Source: Lutimaribacter saemankumensis | Lineage (GTDB): Bacteria > Pseudomonadota > Alphaproteobacteria > Rhodobacterales > Rhodobacteraceae | Direction of reading: 5' to 3' | Length of the DNA stretch: 64,000 nt | Assembly (NCBI RefSeq): GCF_900100005.1 | Contig: NZ_FNEB01000002.1 | Location: 426,220-490,219, forward strand | The notes under the pieces: generated by a model | Seen by the model: the letters and a program-made list of their open reading frames with translations, nothing else | What the model was told of the DNA's origin: nothing | Database searches by the model: none | Translations under genes and position numbers: made by a program | Shown here: positions 8,030 to 16,777 of the stretch, piece by piece | Layout: every line of letters begins with the position of its first letter | Position numbering within the stretch: position 1 is the first letter of the stretch

Positions 8030-10396
8030 TCAGCGGCTTCGTAGACCACTGGTCAATTCGTTTACCGACGCAACGATCGCGTTCTCGTCTATTCCGAAAT
8101 GCCGATAGAGATCGCCGATCGTTCCTGTCTGGCCGAAATGTTCGACGCCATGGGATATCGTGCGATGACCCGCAACCGACCCAAGCCAGCCAAGGGTTGC
8201 CGGATGTCCATCTATGACAGTGACCATCGTGCAATGGGGTGGAAGCGGGTTCAGCAACCGTTCGATATGGCTGACCGCAGCCGGATTGCCACGAGCCCGT
8301 TCACGCTGAGCCGCAGTCCAACCCGCATTCAGCCGGTCAGCCGACGTCACCGCCAGAACACCCACATCCCGACGCGCGCCACCTATACGGCCGGCAGCGG
8401 CAATCGCCTCGTCAGCGACAGCGCCTTGATAGGCAATCACCACCTCACAGTTCGGTCCAGGCGGGCGCAACCAGTAGGCGCCGTCGATCGCCCCTTGCCG
8501 AAACGCATCATCGGCCCGCTTGCCAGGCTGCTCCAGCGGCTTGGTCGTCAAACGCAGATAGACCGAGCCGCCGGTTTCGTCCCTGAGCCAAGTCCTTTCG
8601 TCCGGATCGCCCTCGCCATCACGCTGGAGATAGTCGAAAGCCCACTCCATGATCACGGCCAGTTCGTCGGCAAAGGCGGGTTCAAAACTCGCCAGCCCAT
8701 CCTGCGCCATTCCTGTCAGAGGCGTGCCAATGGATTGATGCGCACCTCCCTCGGGCGCCAGTGTCACGCCCGACGGCGTTCCCAAAATCATGAACCGGGC
8801 ATCCTGGTAGCAAGCATAATTCAACGCATCGAGCCCGCGATGCACGAATGGGTCATATACCGTTCCGATCGGTATCAACCGCTTGCCAAAAAGACTGTGC
8901 GAAAGCCCGGCGGCCCCCAGCAACAGAAACAGGTTCATCTCCGCAATGCCGAGTTCGATATGCTGGCCCTCCGGCGTAAACTCCCACTTCGCGGTCGAGG
9001 GAATCCGGTGTTCGATAAAGGCATCCGCCATTTCGGACCGGGAGAAGAGCTTGCGCCGGTTCACCCAGGGGCCCAAAGAGGTGGTGCCCGTGACATCCGG
9101 GGAGGTGGTCACGATCCGTTCTGCCAGCGTGCTGTCGCCTTTGGCCAGATCATCGAGGATCTTTCCGAAAGCTGCCTGTGTCGAAATCTCACGATCAGTA
9201 GCGATTGAAATCGACGGCGCGGCCAACCGGTCGTCAGAATAGCGTCGGCGACCCTTTGCAAAGAATGGCGCCTCGTCCAGGAAAGCGCGCAGCCCTTCGA
9301 CATCTTCAACCGCGGCGAATGGCTCCCATTCCATGCCTTCCGGCACACTCATGTGCTTTTGCCATTCCGCCATCTGGGCCTTTGTCATCAGCCCGCCGTG
9401 GTTGTCCTTGTGGCCGGCGATCGGCGTCCCCCAGCCCTTGATCGTATAGGCAAGGAAGCACGTCGGACGGTCGTGATCGATGCTTGCGAAGACTTCGGCC
9501 ATCGTCTCGACGCAGTTGCCTCCGAGATTTTCCATCAATGCGGCAAGCTCAGCATCCGAGCGACGCTCGATCAGTGCGGTGACGTCCCCTTGATCGCCCA
9601 AGTCGTCCATCAGGCGTTTGCGCCAGACCGCACCTCCCATGTAGGTAAGAGCCGCGTATTCCGCGTTCGGGCAGTGATCGATCCAATCACGCAGCCTTTC
9701 GCCCCCGGGTTCTTCGAATGCCGCACGTTGCAGTGCCCCGTATTTGACCCGAACGACATCCCAGCCGAAGGCGTCGAATATCTTTTCGACACGCCCGAAC
9801 AGACCCTCGCGCACAATTCCGTCGAGAGACTGGCGGTTGTAGTCGATGATCCACCAGCAATTTCGGAGGTCGTTTTTCCAGCCCTCCTGCAGTGCCTCAT
9901 AGATGTTGCCTTCATCCAGCTCCGCGTCACCCACTAGGGCCACCATCCGCCCAAGTGGCAGGTCAGAACCCCAGGGTTTCGCCGCGACGTAATCCTGAAC
10001 CAAAGAGGCAAAGGACGTAATCGCCACGCCCAGACCAACCGAGCCCGTGGAAAAGTCTACATCATCCACGTCCTTCGTGCGGCTGGGGTAACTTTGCACA
10101 CCACCGAGGCCGCGAAACGCCTCCATCCGCGGACGGTCGAGATTGCCCATCAGGTATTGCATCGCGTGAAAAATCGGCGACGCATGGGGTTTGACAGCCA
10201 CCCGGTCTTCGGGCCTAAGCGCCGAAAAATAAAGTGCCGTCATGATCGACACCATCGAGGCAGACGACGCCTGATGCCCTCCGATCTTGATCCCATCAAC
10301 CTTGGGCCGAATGTGGTTGGCATTGTGGATCATCCAATGCGACAGCCAGAGAAGCCGTTGCTCGATGGTTTTGAGGTGCTTTCCGTTGGCCAGCAT
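8030..10396 (-). CDS. mdeB: 2-oxo acid (2-oxobutyrate) dehydrogenase E1, MdeB-like, homodimeric pyruvate-dehydrogenase type
   Basis: 788 residues from an ATG with GGAG eight bases upstream. Thiamine-diphosphate signature GDAELDEGNIYEALQ and NCWWIIDYNRQSLDG lie near residues 170-205, with the transketolase-like pyrimidine domain (ELGIAEMNLFLLLGAAG) in the second half. The whole resembles AceE-type E1 chains. In Pseudomonas the mdeA-mdeB pair degrades methionine: the lyase makes 2-oxobutyrate and MdeB decarboxylates it. Here the same pair occurs with a 16-base gap, which supports that role. No E2 or E3 genes lie nearby, so it must borrow them. Confidence 0.85.
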   Translation of the reverse strand: MLANGKHLKTIEQRLLWLSHWMIHNANHIRPKVDGIKIGGHQASSASMVSIMTALYFSALRPEDRVAVKPHASPIFHAMQYLMGNLDRPRMEAFRGLGGVQSYPSRTKDVDDVDFSTGSVGLGVAITSFASLVQDYVAAKPWGSDLPLGRMVALVGDAELDEGNIYEALQEGWKNDLRNCWWIIDYNRQSLDGIVREGLFGRVEKIFDAFGWDVVRVKYGALQRAAFEEPGGERLRDWIDHCPNAEYAALTYMGGAVWRKRLMDDLGDQGDVTALIERRSDAELAALMENLGGNCVETMAEVFASIDHDRPTCFLAYTIKGWGTPIAGHKDNHGGLMTKAQMAEWQKHMSVPEGMEWEPFAAVEDVEGLRAFLDEAPFFAKGRRRYSDDRLAAPSISIATDREISTQAAFGKILDDLAKGDSTLAERIVTTSPDVTGTTSLGPWVNRRKLFSRSEMADAFIEHRIPSTAKWEFTPEGQHIELGIAEMNLFLLLGAAGLSHSLFGKRLIPIGTVYDPFVHRGLDALNYACYQDARFMILGTPSGVTLAPEGGAHQSIGTPLTGMAQDGLASFEPAFADELAVIMEWAFDYLQRDGEGDPDERTWLRDETGGSVYLRLTTKPLEQPGKRADDAFRQGAIDGAYWLRPPGPNCEVVIAYQGAVADEAIAAAGRIGGARRDVGVLAVTSADRLNAGWTAAQRERARGNPAAVSHIERLLNPLPPHCTMVTVIDGHPATLGWLGSVAGHRTISHGVEHFGQTGTIGDLYRHFGIDENAIVASVNELTSGLRSR

Positions 10397-10412
10397 TGGT
10401 TCGTCTCCAGAA

Positions 10413-11615
10413 TTATGCACGGCGCAATGTTCGCGCGGGCGAAAGCGCACCGTCCAGATCGTCTAGGATGTCGGACACGTCCTCAAGCCCGACCGACAAA
10501 CGGATCAACCCGTCCGATATCCCATGTTCAGCCCGCTCTTCGGGAGTATAGGTGGAATGCGTCATCGATGCAGGATGCTGTATCAAGGTTTCGGCGTCAC
10601 CCAATGACACAGCGCGCGCGATCAGTCGCAACCCGTTCATCATGCGCCGTCCGTCCTCCAGCCCTCCCTTCAATTCGAAAGCGATCATCGCGCCTGGCAA
10701 AGCCATCTGTCGTTTTGCCAGGGCGTGCTGACCGAAGCTCTCCAGACCAGGATAGTGAACCGCCGCGACCTGCGGGTGGCCTTCGAGCCATTCTGCGACG
10801 ATCCGGGCAGATGCACAGTGCCTTTCCATCCGCAACGCAAGTGTTTTCAGGCCACGCAGGAGCAACATCGCGTTGAAGGGCGCCATGACCGAACCGGTCA
10901 TGTCCTTCATGCCAACGAGCCTGATTTCCGAGATAACCTCGGCACGACCAACCACAACACCTGCCACGAGGTCACCATGTCCACCCAGATACTTGGTCGC
11001 CGAATGGACAACGAGGTCGGCACCGAGCGCTATCGGCCGGGTCAAGTATGGGGTGGCGTAGGTGTTGTCGACCACGACAATCGCATTCCCGGCATGCGCG
11101 ATGGTCGCAACGGCCTCGATGTCCACGAGGCGCATATTAGGGTTGGCGGGCGTTTCGAAAAAGACAACTCGGGTTCTATCACTCATGGCCGCCGAAAGGT
11201 TGGCCGGATCGGTCAGGTCGACATGGGTGATGGTGATCCCGAACTTGCGTAAGCCATGGTGCATGAAAGCAAAGGTGCAGCCATAAAGCGTCTTGTCGAC
11301 GATAACCTCATCTCCGGGCGACAGCAGCGTCCAGAGAACGGACGTGATCGCCCCCATTCCCGACGCCAGCGCGAGACCGGCCTCGGCGCCTTCCAGAGAA
11401 GCGATACGGCGCTCCAGAAGATCCAGCGTAGGGTTGGAGATACGCGAATAGACATGCCCCTCCCGCTCACCGGAAAAAACCTCACCCCCAGCCTCCGCGG
11501 TCTCGAATGCAAAGGTCGAAGTCAGGTGCAAGGGCGGTGTCAGCGCCCCATCGTGATCCATTGGATCGTAACCGAGATGGATGGCGCGCGTGGCGAAACC
11601 AGGGGTCTTGGGCAT
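10413..11615 (-). CDS. megL: Methionine gamma-lyase (PLP enzyme)
   Basis: 400 residues, the usual length, from an ATG preceded by AGAGGAG. PLP lysine lies in SATKYLGGHGDLVAG (Lys208). The diagnostic cysteine of true methionine gamma-lyases is present in TLYGCTFAFMHHGL (Cys113, with Tyr111), where cystathionine lyases carry another residue. It should split methionine to methanethiol, ammonia and 2-oxobutyrate in the cytoplasm. It heads an operon with mdeB and faces an Lrp-type regulator across an 80-base divergent spacer, the arrangement known for mdeA-mdeR. Methanethiol is also the end product expected of the DmdA-like operon downstream. Confidence 0.93.
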   Translation of the reverse strand: MPKTPGFATRAIHLGYDPMDHDGALTPPLHLTSTFAFETAEAGGEVFSGEREGHVYSRISNPTLDLLERRIASLEGAEAGLALASGMGAITSVLWTLLSPGDEVIVDKTLYGCTFAFMHHGLRKFGITITHVDLTDPANLSAAMSDRTRVVFFETPANPNMRLVDIEAVATIAHAGNAIVVVDNTYATPYLTRPIALGADLVVHSATKYLGGHGDLVAGVVVGRAEVISEIRLVGMKDMTGSVMAPFNAMLLLRGLKTLALRMERHCASARIVAEWLEGHPQVAAVHYPGLESFGQHALAKRQMALPGAMIAFELKGGLEDGRRMMNGLRLIARAVSLGDAETLIQHPASMTHSTYTPEERAEHGISDGLIRLSVGLEDVSDILDDLDGALSPARTLRRA

Positions 11616-11695
11616 GAAAAATCTCCTCTTTTGAGGCAATTTAGAACAGCCAATCTTTCCTGAACTTGCGTTCTTTACCAATATGGAGGACTAAC

Positions 11696-12181
11696 TTGGC
11701 AGATTCTGCCACTACGGGCCCCGAAATGGACGAGAAAGACCGCCAGATCATACGCACCTTGCAACGCGAGGGGCGTATGTCGAACCAGGACCTGGCCGAA
11801 GCGGTGAACCTTTCGCCTTCGCCCTGCCTGCGCCGGCTACGCAACCTAGAGAAGGCAGGCGTCATCCTTGGCTATTCCGCCCGGGTCGATCCGAAAGCCT
11901 ACGGCCTGGCCATCACTGCCTTCGTTCGAATTAGGCTTGAGCGCCATGACGAAACCACCGTCCAGACGTTCGAGCGGGAAGTCGCACGCATGGAAGAGGT
12001 TCTGGAATGTCATGTCATGACGGGTCAGACCGACTACCAGCTTCGTGTCGTGGTCGAGTCGCTTGACGCCTATGAAGAGTTCATCCGGGTCCGCCTGCAC
12101 CGCGTTGGTGGGATAGGCTCGATCGATACGAGCTTTGCCTATGGCACAGTGAAGGACACCATGGTTTTCCCAATCAGGTAG
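11696..12181 (+). CDS. mdeR: Lrp/AsnC-family regulator, MdeR-like
   Basis: 161 residues if translation starts at TTG 11696, which has GGAGGA five bases upstream; an internal ATG at 11726 begins MDEKDRQIIRTLQREG but lacks a site. The winged-helix domain (SNQDLAEAVNLSPSPCLRRLRNLEKAGVI) and RAM domain (CHVMTGQTDYQLRVVV) are intact. It is divergent from the methionine gamma-lyase gene, so it most likely activates that operon in response to methionine, as MdeR does in Pseudomonas. The assignment to MdeR rests on position. Confidence 0.85.
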   Translation: MADSATTGPEMDEKDRQIIRTLQREGRMSNQDLAEAVNLSPSPCLRRLRNLEKAGVILGYSARVDPKAYGLAITAFVRIRLERHDETTVQTFEREVARMEEVLECHVMTGQTDYQLRVVVESLDAYEEFIRVRLHRVGGIGSIDTSFAYGTVKDTMVFPIR

Positions 12182-12249
12182 CCACCATAATCACCAGTTC
12201 GGATTCTTGCATAAAGGATTAGGCTGCAAAGCATTGTCTGGATCGACCG

Positions 12250-12285
12250 GTGGCCAGCCATTCGCAACAAGTCAAATCTGGCCAC
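12250..12285. other. 8-bp inverted repeat between convergent genes
   Basis: GTGGCCAG at 12250-12257 and CTGGCCAC at 12278-12285 form a perfect stem with a 20-base loop between the Lrp gene and the convergent response-regulator gene. No T-run follows, so a factor-independent terminator is doubtful. Confidence 0.35.
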
Positions 12286-12305
12286 TATGCCGGAGTAGCT
12301 CAAAG

Positions 12306-12704
12306 TCAGTAGCCGCCTTGGTGGAATTCCGCCCAGAGCCTACGAATTTCCTTCGGTAGTGAAACAGGATCGAAGGGTTTTGAAAAGACTTTCACAACAT
12401 CAAGCGAACGGAGATATTCCACGTCTGCTGGGTTCACTTTCGCGGTAAGAAAGGCTGCAGGCTTTCCCTCAAACCCTCTAATTTCACGCAGTTTTGCAAG
12501 AGTTGTTGGGCCATCCATTACTGGCATCATCACATCGAGGAGTATGAACTGTGGGTTGATCTCAGCGGCTGCCTCTATCGCTTCGGCTCCGGACATGAAG
12601 CCGAATGCCTTAAGCCCACCCAACTGGGACAAAGACAATTCGATTAGCGGGAACATGTCCGGGTCATCCTCAACGAACATGACCGTTTCGAGTTTATCCC
12701 GCAT
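12306..12704 (-). CDS. Single-domain response regulator
   Basis: 132 residues from ATG 12704. CheY-like receiver with acidic pocket VEDDPD near residue 12, phospho-acceptor Asp57 in ILLDVMMPVMDG, Thr in AAFLTAKV and Lys in VFSKPFD. No output domain, so it should act by protein-protein contact or in a phosphorelay. Its start lies inside the end of the preceding response-regulator gene (11-base overlap), which implies translational coupling. No histidine kinase is adjacent. Confidence 0.88.
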   Translation of the reverse strand: MRDKLETVMFVEDDPDMFPLIELSLSQLGGLKAFGFMSGAEAIEAAAEINPQFILLDVMMPVMDGPTTLAKLREIRGFEGKPAAFLTAKVNPADVEYLRSLDVVKVFSKPFDPVSLPKEIRRLWAEFHQGGY

Positions 12705-13668
12705 AGCATTTTGAGTTCTGGAATTTCGTTTGCCAGGGCCTGAACCCTTCAAACTCACGGTAAATACCGCGACGTGCTTTCGTGATCGCCCCATGAAGCA
12801 ATTCGGTCGGGTCTCTTAGGGGCAACAAACTTCCCGTGTTCGCCACACCCAGCCGAACACGGGGTTGCCCTTCCGCTACCTTGGCATTGCGTTGCAACGA
12901 AGAGTTGATCTGAAATTGTGTCAATGGTCTGTCAACGTATTCCGACTTCCGCACAAGAACACAAAAATCGCCGTAGCCAGCGTAGGTTACAAAACTCGGC
13001 AAAGAACCGAATGCATCACGAATTGACCGCGACACATCTGTCAAAATGTCGACGAACTCATAGCCACTGACCTGAGCATGAATTTCGCGCGCATTCTCAA
13101 TGTGAACGCCGTAGGCAACGGTATTGATCAAACGCATGTTTCCCAGCCGCAACAGGTAATTCTCCATGCTGGAAAACGGTAAAATCCACGGTGCGTCATG
13201 CAGAAGGACCGCGTCTTCAAACCTAACCGCAGTAGCAACATTCCTTGCGACCGCCGACAGCTTCGAAGATCCTTCAACACTACTTTTGCGTTCGGACAAA
13301 AGCACTTCGATGTTGCGCATCCGCGCTTTTACCTCAAGCCGCGCGAATGGCTTGGTTATGTAGTCGTTTGCACCTGCATCAAAAGCCCGGTCGATATAAT
13401 GCTTTTCGGTCATCCCAGTAAGCATCATGACGGGTGTGTGCCGGTAGATCTCCCGTTTGCGGATAAGCCGGCAAAGTTCGATCCCGTCCATTCCCGGCAT
13501 TTGGATGTCGAGAAGAAAGCAATCGAAGGGTCGTTCTTCTCTGTCAATTTGTGCGAGTGCATCCTCAGCACTGACCGCGAAGCTAACATCACTGTATCCA
13601 AGTGCAGCAAGCATGCTGCCAACGAGTTCTCGAAACAGGGAATTGTCATCAACGACCAAGGTCTTCAT
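12694..13668 (-). CDS. Response regulator with a degenerate GGDEF-like output domain
   Basis: 324 residues from ATG 13668 with GGAG upstream. Receiver domain 1-125 with VVDDNS, phospho-acceptor Asp54 in FLLDIQMPGMDG, and KPF near 112. The C-terminal part (about 160-320) follows the GGDEF fold pattern (FVDILTDVSRSIRDAFG, then YAGYGDFCVLVR), but the active-site loop reads AGYGDF instead of GGDEF. It probably cannot make cyclic di-GMP and may bind a nucleotide or partner instead. Coupled to the single-domain regulator downstream, suggesting a small relay. Confidence 0.8.
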   Translation of the reverse strand: MKTLVVDDNSLFRELVGSMLAALGYSDVSFAVSAEDALAQIDREERPFDCFLLDIQMPGMDGIELCRLIRKREIYRHTPVMMLTGMTEKHYIDRAFDAGANDYITKPFARLEVKARMRNIEVLLSERKSSVEGSSKLSAVARNVATAVRFEDAVLLHDAPWILPFSSMENYLLRLGNMRLINTVAYGVHIENAREIHAQVSGYEFVDILTDVSRSIRDAFGSLPSFVTYAGYGDFCVLVRKSEYVDRPLTQFQINSSLQRNAKVAEGQPRVRLGVANTGSLLPLRDPTELLHGAITKARRGIYREFEGFRPWQTKFQNSKCYAG

Positions 13669-13983
13669 TTTTTCTCCGCCATTCTGATCAAGTGCGCGCG
13701 CTTTGCGCCCAAACTTGAATTGCCGTAATGACCCCGCCCACATTTTTGAGGATTTCGAGTTGTTTGGGGCTTTTTTGTGAAGCAGGTGCGGAAAAAGCTT
13801 GGCTCTGGCTGATATTCAAGTCGATCGAGTTGAGCATTGGTAGCCGGTGGATGACACCGCATCCGAAGCAAGCAAAAAGCCTCTAATTCAGAGTTGGCGG
13901 AAGAACAGGCATAGGCGCCAGCCAAAGGCTTGATTTGCCGAACCACACAATTCCTATGTGCTGATGGTTCATGGCAAGAAACC

Positions 13984-14472
13984 TCACGCGGCCAGCAGGT
14001 CTTCCTCAAGCTTGGCAAACAGAGCGACGTCTTCTTCCGGGCTCTCGAAGAGATGGCCGTAAACATCCATCGTCATGTTGATCGAGGAATGCCCCATCAG
14101 GGCCTGGATCTTCTTGGGCGGCCAGTTCTGCTCGATGAACAGAGACGCCGCAGCGTGGCGCAGAGCATGGAAGCTGAACTTCGGCTTTCCCTCTTCGTCC
14201 ACGATCCCGTTCTCAAGCAGCAAAGGCACGAGAACCCGGTTATGGATGTTCGAGTGGTCCTCGACGTTGCGCGTGCCGTTCGGGAAGACAAGGTCCAGTT
14301 CGCCTTTGGGACAGTCCTCGCGCCAGGCCTGCAGCGTGTCATGAACCATTGGCGCCATCGGGATGCTGCGCCGCCCCGTGCGGCTCTTGGGCTTGCCGAT
14401 CTCGTTAAACCGATCCGCGCGTTTGTTGATGTGGATAAGGCGTGCTTCGAAATCGACGCAATGCCAGGTCAG
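13984..14472 (-). pseudogene. Truncated tyrosine recombinase, copy 1 (C-terminal part)
   Basis: Homologous to residues about 155-316 of the intact integrase at 55095-56045. The HALRH and MGHSSINMT blocks and the catalytic tyrosine VYGH are kept, but the N-terminal DNA-binding half and the first catalytic arginine are gone. Homology stops near 14472, just after LTW, and the open frame then runs into unrelated sequence to 14517. It is more diverged than copy 2 (for example INKRADRFNEIG, TRNVED), so it is the older remnant. Confidence 0.85.
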
Positions 14473-14544
14473 GGGGCCCGCCAGGGGCGCACTGAAGCTT
14501 TTGCGCGTATGCAGCAAGAGCCGCCCAAAACGCGCCCTGTGAGC

Positions 14545-14586
14545 CCCTCAGCGGCCCTGGCGCGCATCCTTTCTTCTGAACTTCTA
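14545..14586. repeat. 42-bp repeat shared with 57506-57547
   Basis: Identical to 57506-57547 at 38 of 42 positions, with the core CCTGGCGCGCATCC (CCCATCC in the other copy) and TTTCTTCTGAA. Here its last three bases are the stop codon of the ankyrin/beta-lactamase-fold gene. In both places it lies at the edge of mobile-element debris, so it may mark a recombination boundary. Confidence 0.55.
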
Positions 14587-16155
14587 TGGCAGCAACGAGA
14601 TGAACTTTCCGGCAAGGTTCAGATGCGCCCGTTCGTGCGTCCAATTCTCGCTGCCATGCTCCTGCCAGGCGGGGTAAGCCGTGACGATCACAACCATGTT
14701 CAGATCATGGACCAGCCCATAGAACTGCCCGCCATGACCCCAGGCGAAATTTATCCGACGGCCACCGACGGAAGCTTGCCACCATTGGTAGCCATAGCCG
14801 AGGTCCCCAAGATAGCGCCCGGCATGGTCGAGCCGTTCGGTCGTCACCCAAGCGTCGTCCGAGTAATCGGCAAGAGAGCTTGCCACCCAATCCTTAGGCA
14901 GCACTTGCTTGCCCTCGAAGGTGCCGCGCTCAAGGTAGAGTTGGGCAATCCTGGCCGCAGTCCTCGGTGTCAGGTGAATGATTGGATAATGGTAGTCTTT
15001 GCCGCGTATCCAATCGCCGAACTGGATATTCAGTGGCCGCAGGAATTGTTCGGAGGCGAACTCCGACAGGTCCACTGAACAGGCTCTTGAAACGATGACG
15101 CCCAGCAGATCTGTCGAGAAGTTGGAGTAATTGAACGCCGTCCCCGGATCGGCCACCAGCGGCAGCTCCCGCAATGGGGCCAGGTGATCGCCCTCAAGCA
15201 GCAGTTGCCAAAACTTCGGATCGGTTTCTTCCCACGGAAATCCGCTGCGCATCTGCAACAACTGCCGGATCGTTATCTCGGACTTACGGCGGTCAGAAAC
15301 CTGATCGGCAATGTCGGGGAAGAAATCCATGACCCTCGCGTCCAGATCGGGCAGGCAGCCTTCACGATGGGCCAACCCGACGAAGGCCGAAAAGATGGAT
15401 TTTGCCGCCGACTGGATCAACGTGGGCGAGTCGATCGCGCCATCGTTGAAATATTTCTCGGCCACCAGCTTGCCGTTCTTGATAACCAGGACGCTGTAGA
15501 GCCTCGGCAGCGCCTGCGCATCGCGATACAGCTCGGCAACGAGCACAGGGTCGAGCCCCTCTGCCTCAGGCGTCGAGACCTCGAAATCGTCGCGTTTCAC
15601 CGGCGTGAAGTCGATATCCCGAAGATCGCCGGCAGCGGGCCGCAGCATTTGCGCGATAGCCGGCTTGGCAGCGGCCGCCTCGGCATCATCCAGCCAAAAC
15701 CCCAACGGTCCCAATCCGGCGCGAAGCTGATCGAAGATCACGTTTTCTTCGGTCAAGGGCGCCGCGGCATAGTCATAGGCCATCGCGCCACTGGCGCTTC
15801 GGGCATACCGGTCCGCCCCGGCATCAAGCAACGCTTCGACAACCCCCACACGTCCGAGAAAAGCCGCGATGTGCAACGGGTTTGAGCCCTGGTCATCTCG
15901 AATGGTCGGGTCGGCACCTGCGGCCAGCAAAGCCGCCACCACCTCAACCTTTCCAAAAACTGCGGCTATGATCAAAGGCGTTGATCCGAAGTCGTCGCGC
16001 TGATCCAGGTCAGTTCCTGCTTCGATATGCTTCTCGACCGCTGACAGGTCGCCGAGAAGTGCCGCCATATGCAAGGGCGTCTCGACCGGTTGATTGTTGG
16101 CCTGACCAACTGACGCGATCATCAGGCAAAAGAATGTGGCAAGTATTCGCAGCAT
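14584..16155 (-). CDS. Secreted ankyrin-repeat / class C beta-lactamase-fold serine hydrolase
   Basis: 523 residues from ATG 16155, which gives a clean signal peptide (MLRILATFFCLMIASVGQA); the frame is open further upstream to 16389 but that part does not look coding. Residues about 25-140 hold three to four ankyrin repeats (TPLHMAALLGD, TPLIIAAVFGK, NPLHIAAFLGR). A beta-lactamase/esterase domain follows with SxxK as SAAKSIFS, the tyrosine motif YSN, and HGG near the C-terminus. It is probably a periplasmic esterase or peptidase-like enzyme. The fusion order is unusual, and its substrate is unknown. Confidence 0.82.
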   Translation of the reverse strand: MLRILATFFCLMIASVGQANNQPVETPLHMAALLGDLSAVEKHIEAGTDLDQRDDFGSTPLIIAAVFGKVEVVAALLAAGADPTIRDDQGSNPLHIAAFLGRVGVVEALLDAGADRYARSASGAMAYDYAAAPLTEENVIFDQLRAGLGPLGFWLDDAEAAAAKPAIAQMLRPAAGDLRDIDFTPVKRDDFEVSTPEAEGLDPVLVAELYRDAQALPRLYSVLVIKNGKLVAEKYFNDGAIDSPTLIQSAAKSIFSAFVGLAHREGCLPDLDARVMDFFPDIADQVSDRRKSEITIRQLLQMRSGFPWEETDPKFWQLLLEGDHLAPLRELPLVADPGTAFNYSNFSTDLLGVIVSRACSVDLSEFASEQFLRPLNIQFGDWIRGKDYHYPIIHLTPRTAARIAQLYLERGTFEGKQVLPKDWVASSLADYSDDAWVTTERLDHAGRYLGDLGYGYQWWQASVGGRRINFAWGHGGQFYGLVHDLNMVVIVTAYPAWQEHGSENWTHERAHLNLAGKFISLLP

Positions 16156-16681
16156 ATCGGTTAGATCGTTTTTGCGCGTTGGGCCGACGAGATTGAACGA
16201 GGACATCATCGATGTATAGGCGATCGCAGGATCCAGGCATTGAGGCATGTCAAACCGACATTGGCGATCAAAAATGAGCATGCCCGCATCGCGCGCGGGT
16301 GTTTGCCTACCCCACACTGAAAGCAGATACCGCCAGACCAACATGATTTTCGCCACAAGAATCTGGAATAGACAGACATGAGATCGCATTGATTTCGGTA
16401 TCCGCAGATGGGGGCCTTGATCCTATTCTAGATCGATGTCCGTAGAGGCGTGCATTGCTGGCTCGAGCCGCTTTGCCATGGCCCATGCGGCAGCCACGGG
16501 GGAAGGCGCCGGCTCTATGGCAAGAGCACCGTGATGCACCATTCAAGATTTTTGAAAGGACACGTTCGGGCCAAAAGTCTGTCGAAAATCAAGCTGCCAG
16601 AAAAATGCCGCAAGCCGGTCAACAGCCTTCCCTAAGTTCTTCTTAGAGGTGTTCGTAGAAGCACTGAAAAGGCCAGAAATA
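16156..16681. other. Gene-poor stretch with the leader of the 31-residue peptide gene
   Basis: No convincing longer gene on either strand. From about 16548 to 16640 it resembles 61508-61600, including the identical 20-mer CTGCCAGAAAAATGCCGCAA at 16594-16613. That block lies 68 bases before the peptide ATG here and 69 bases before it in the other copy. Confidence 0.5.
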
Positions 16682-16777
16682 ATGAGATCTTTCGTAGCTT
16701 TGCTATGGCAATATCCCGGCACGATATACGTTGCGCTTCTTTGCATCGTGCTCGCACTCTCAATACAGAGCCTTTGA
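16682..16777 (+). CDS. 31-residue single-span membrane peptide, copy 1
   Basis: ATG to TGA encodes 31 residues: a short polar start (MRSF), then a hydrophobic span through YVALLCIVLALSIQSL. A second copy at 61646-61741 differs at 5 of 31 residues, all conservative (S/T, V/I, I/V, A/T, L/I), while many codons differ silently, which points to selection on the protein. A leader block is conserved at the same spacing. The last three codons overlap the convergent 3' end of the hypothetical gene at 16760. Size and make-up resemble type I toxin peptides, but that is only a suggestion. Confidence 0.6.
   Translation: MRSFVALLWQYPGTIYVALLCIVLALSIQSL

Noticed and set aside
7183..8234. Long open frame continuing upstream of the Lrp gene at 7305
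   Set aside because: The upstream part is the dispersed repeat and contains no Lrp-type residues; a GTG with a ribosome site at 7808 fits the family length.
10094..10876. Long open frames on the plus strand over mdeB and the methionine gamma-lyase gene
   Set aside because: They lack family features and ribosome sites and are explained as shadows of strongly coding minus-strand genes.
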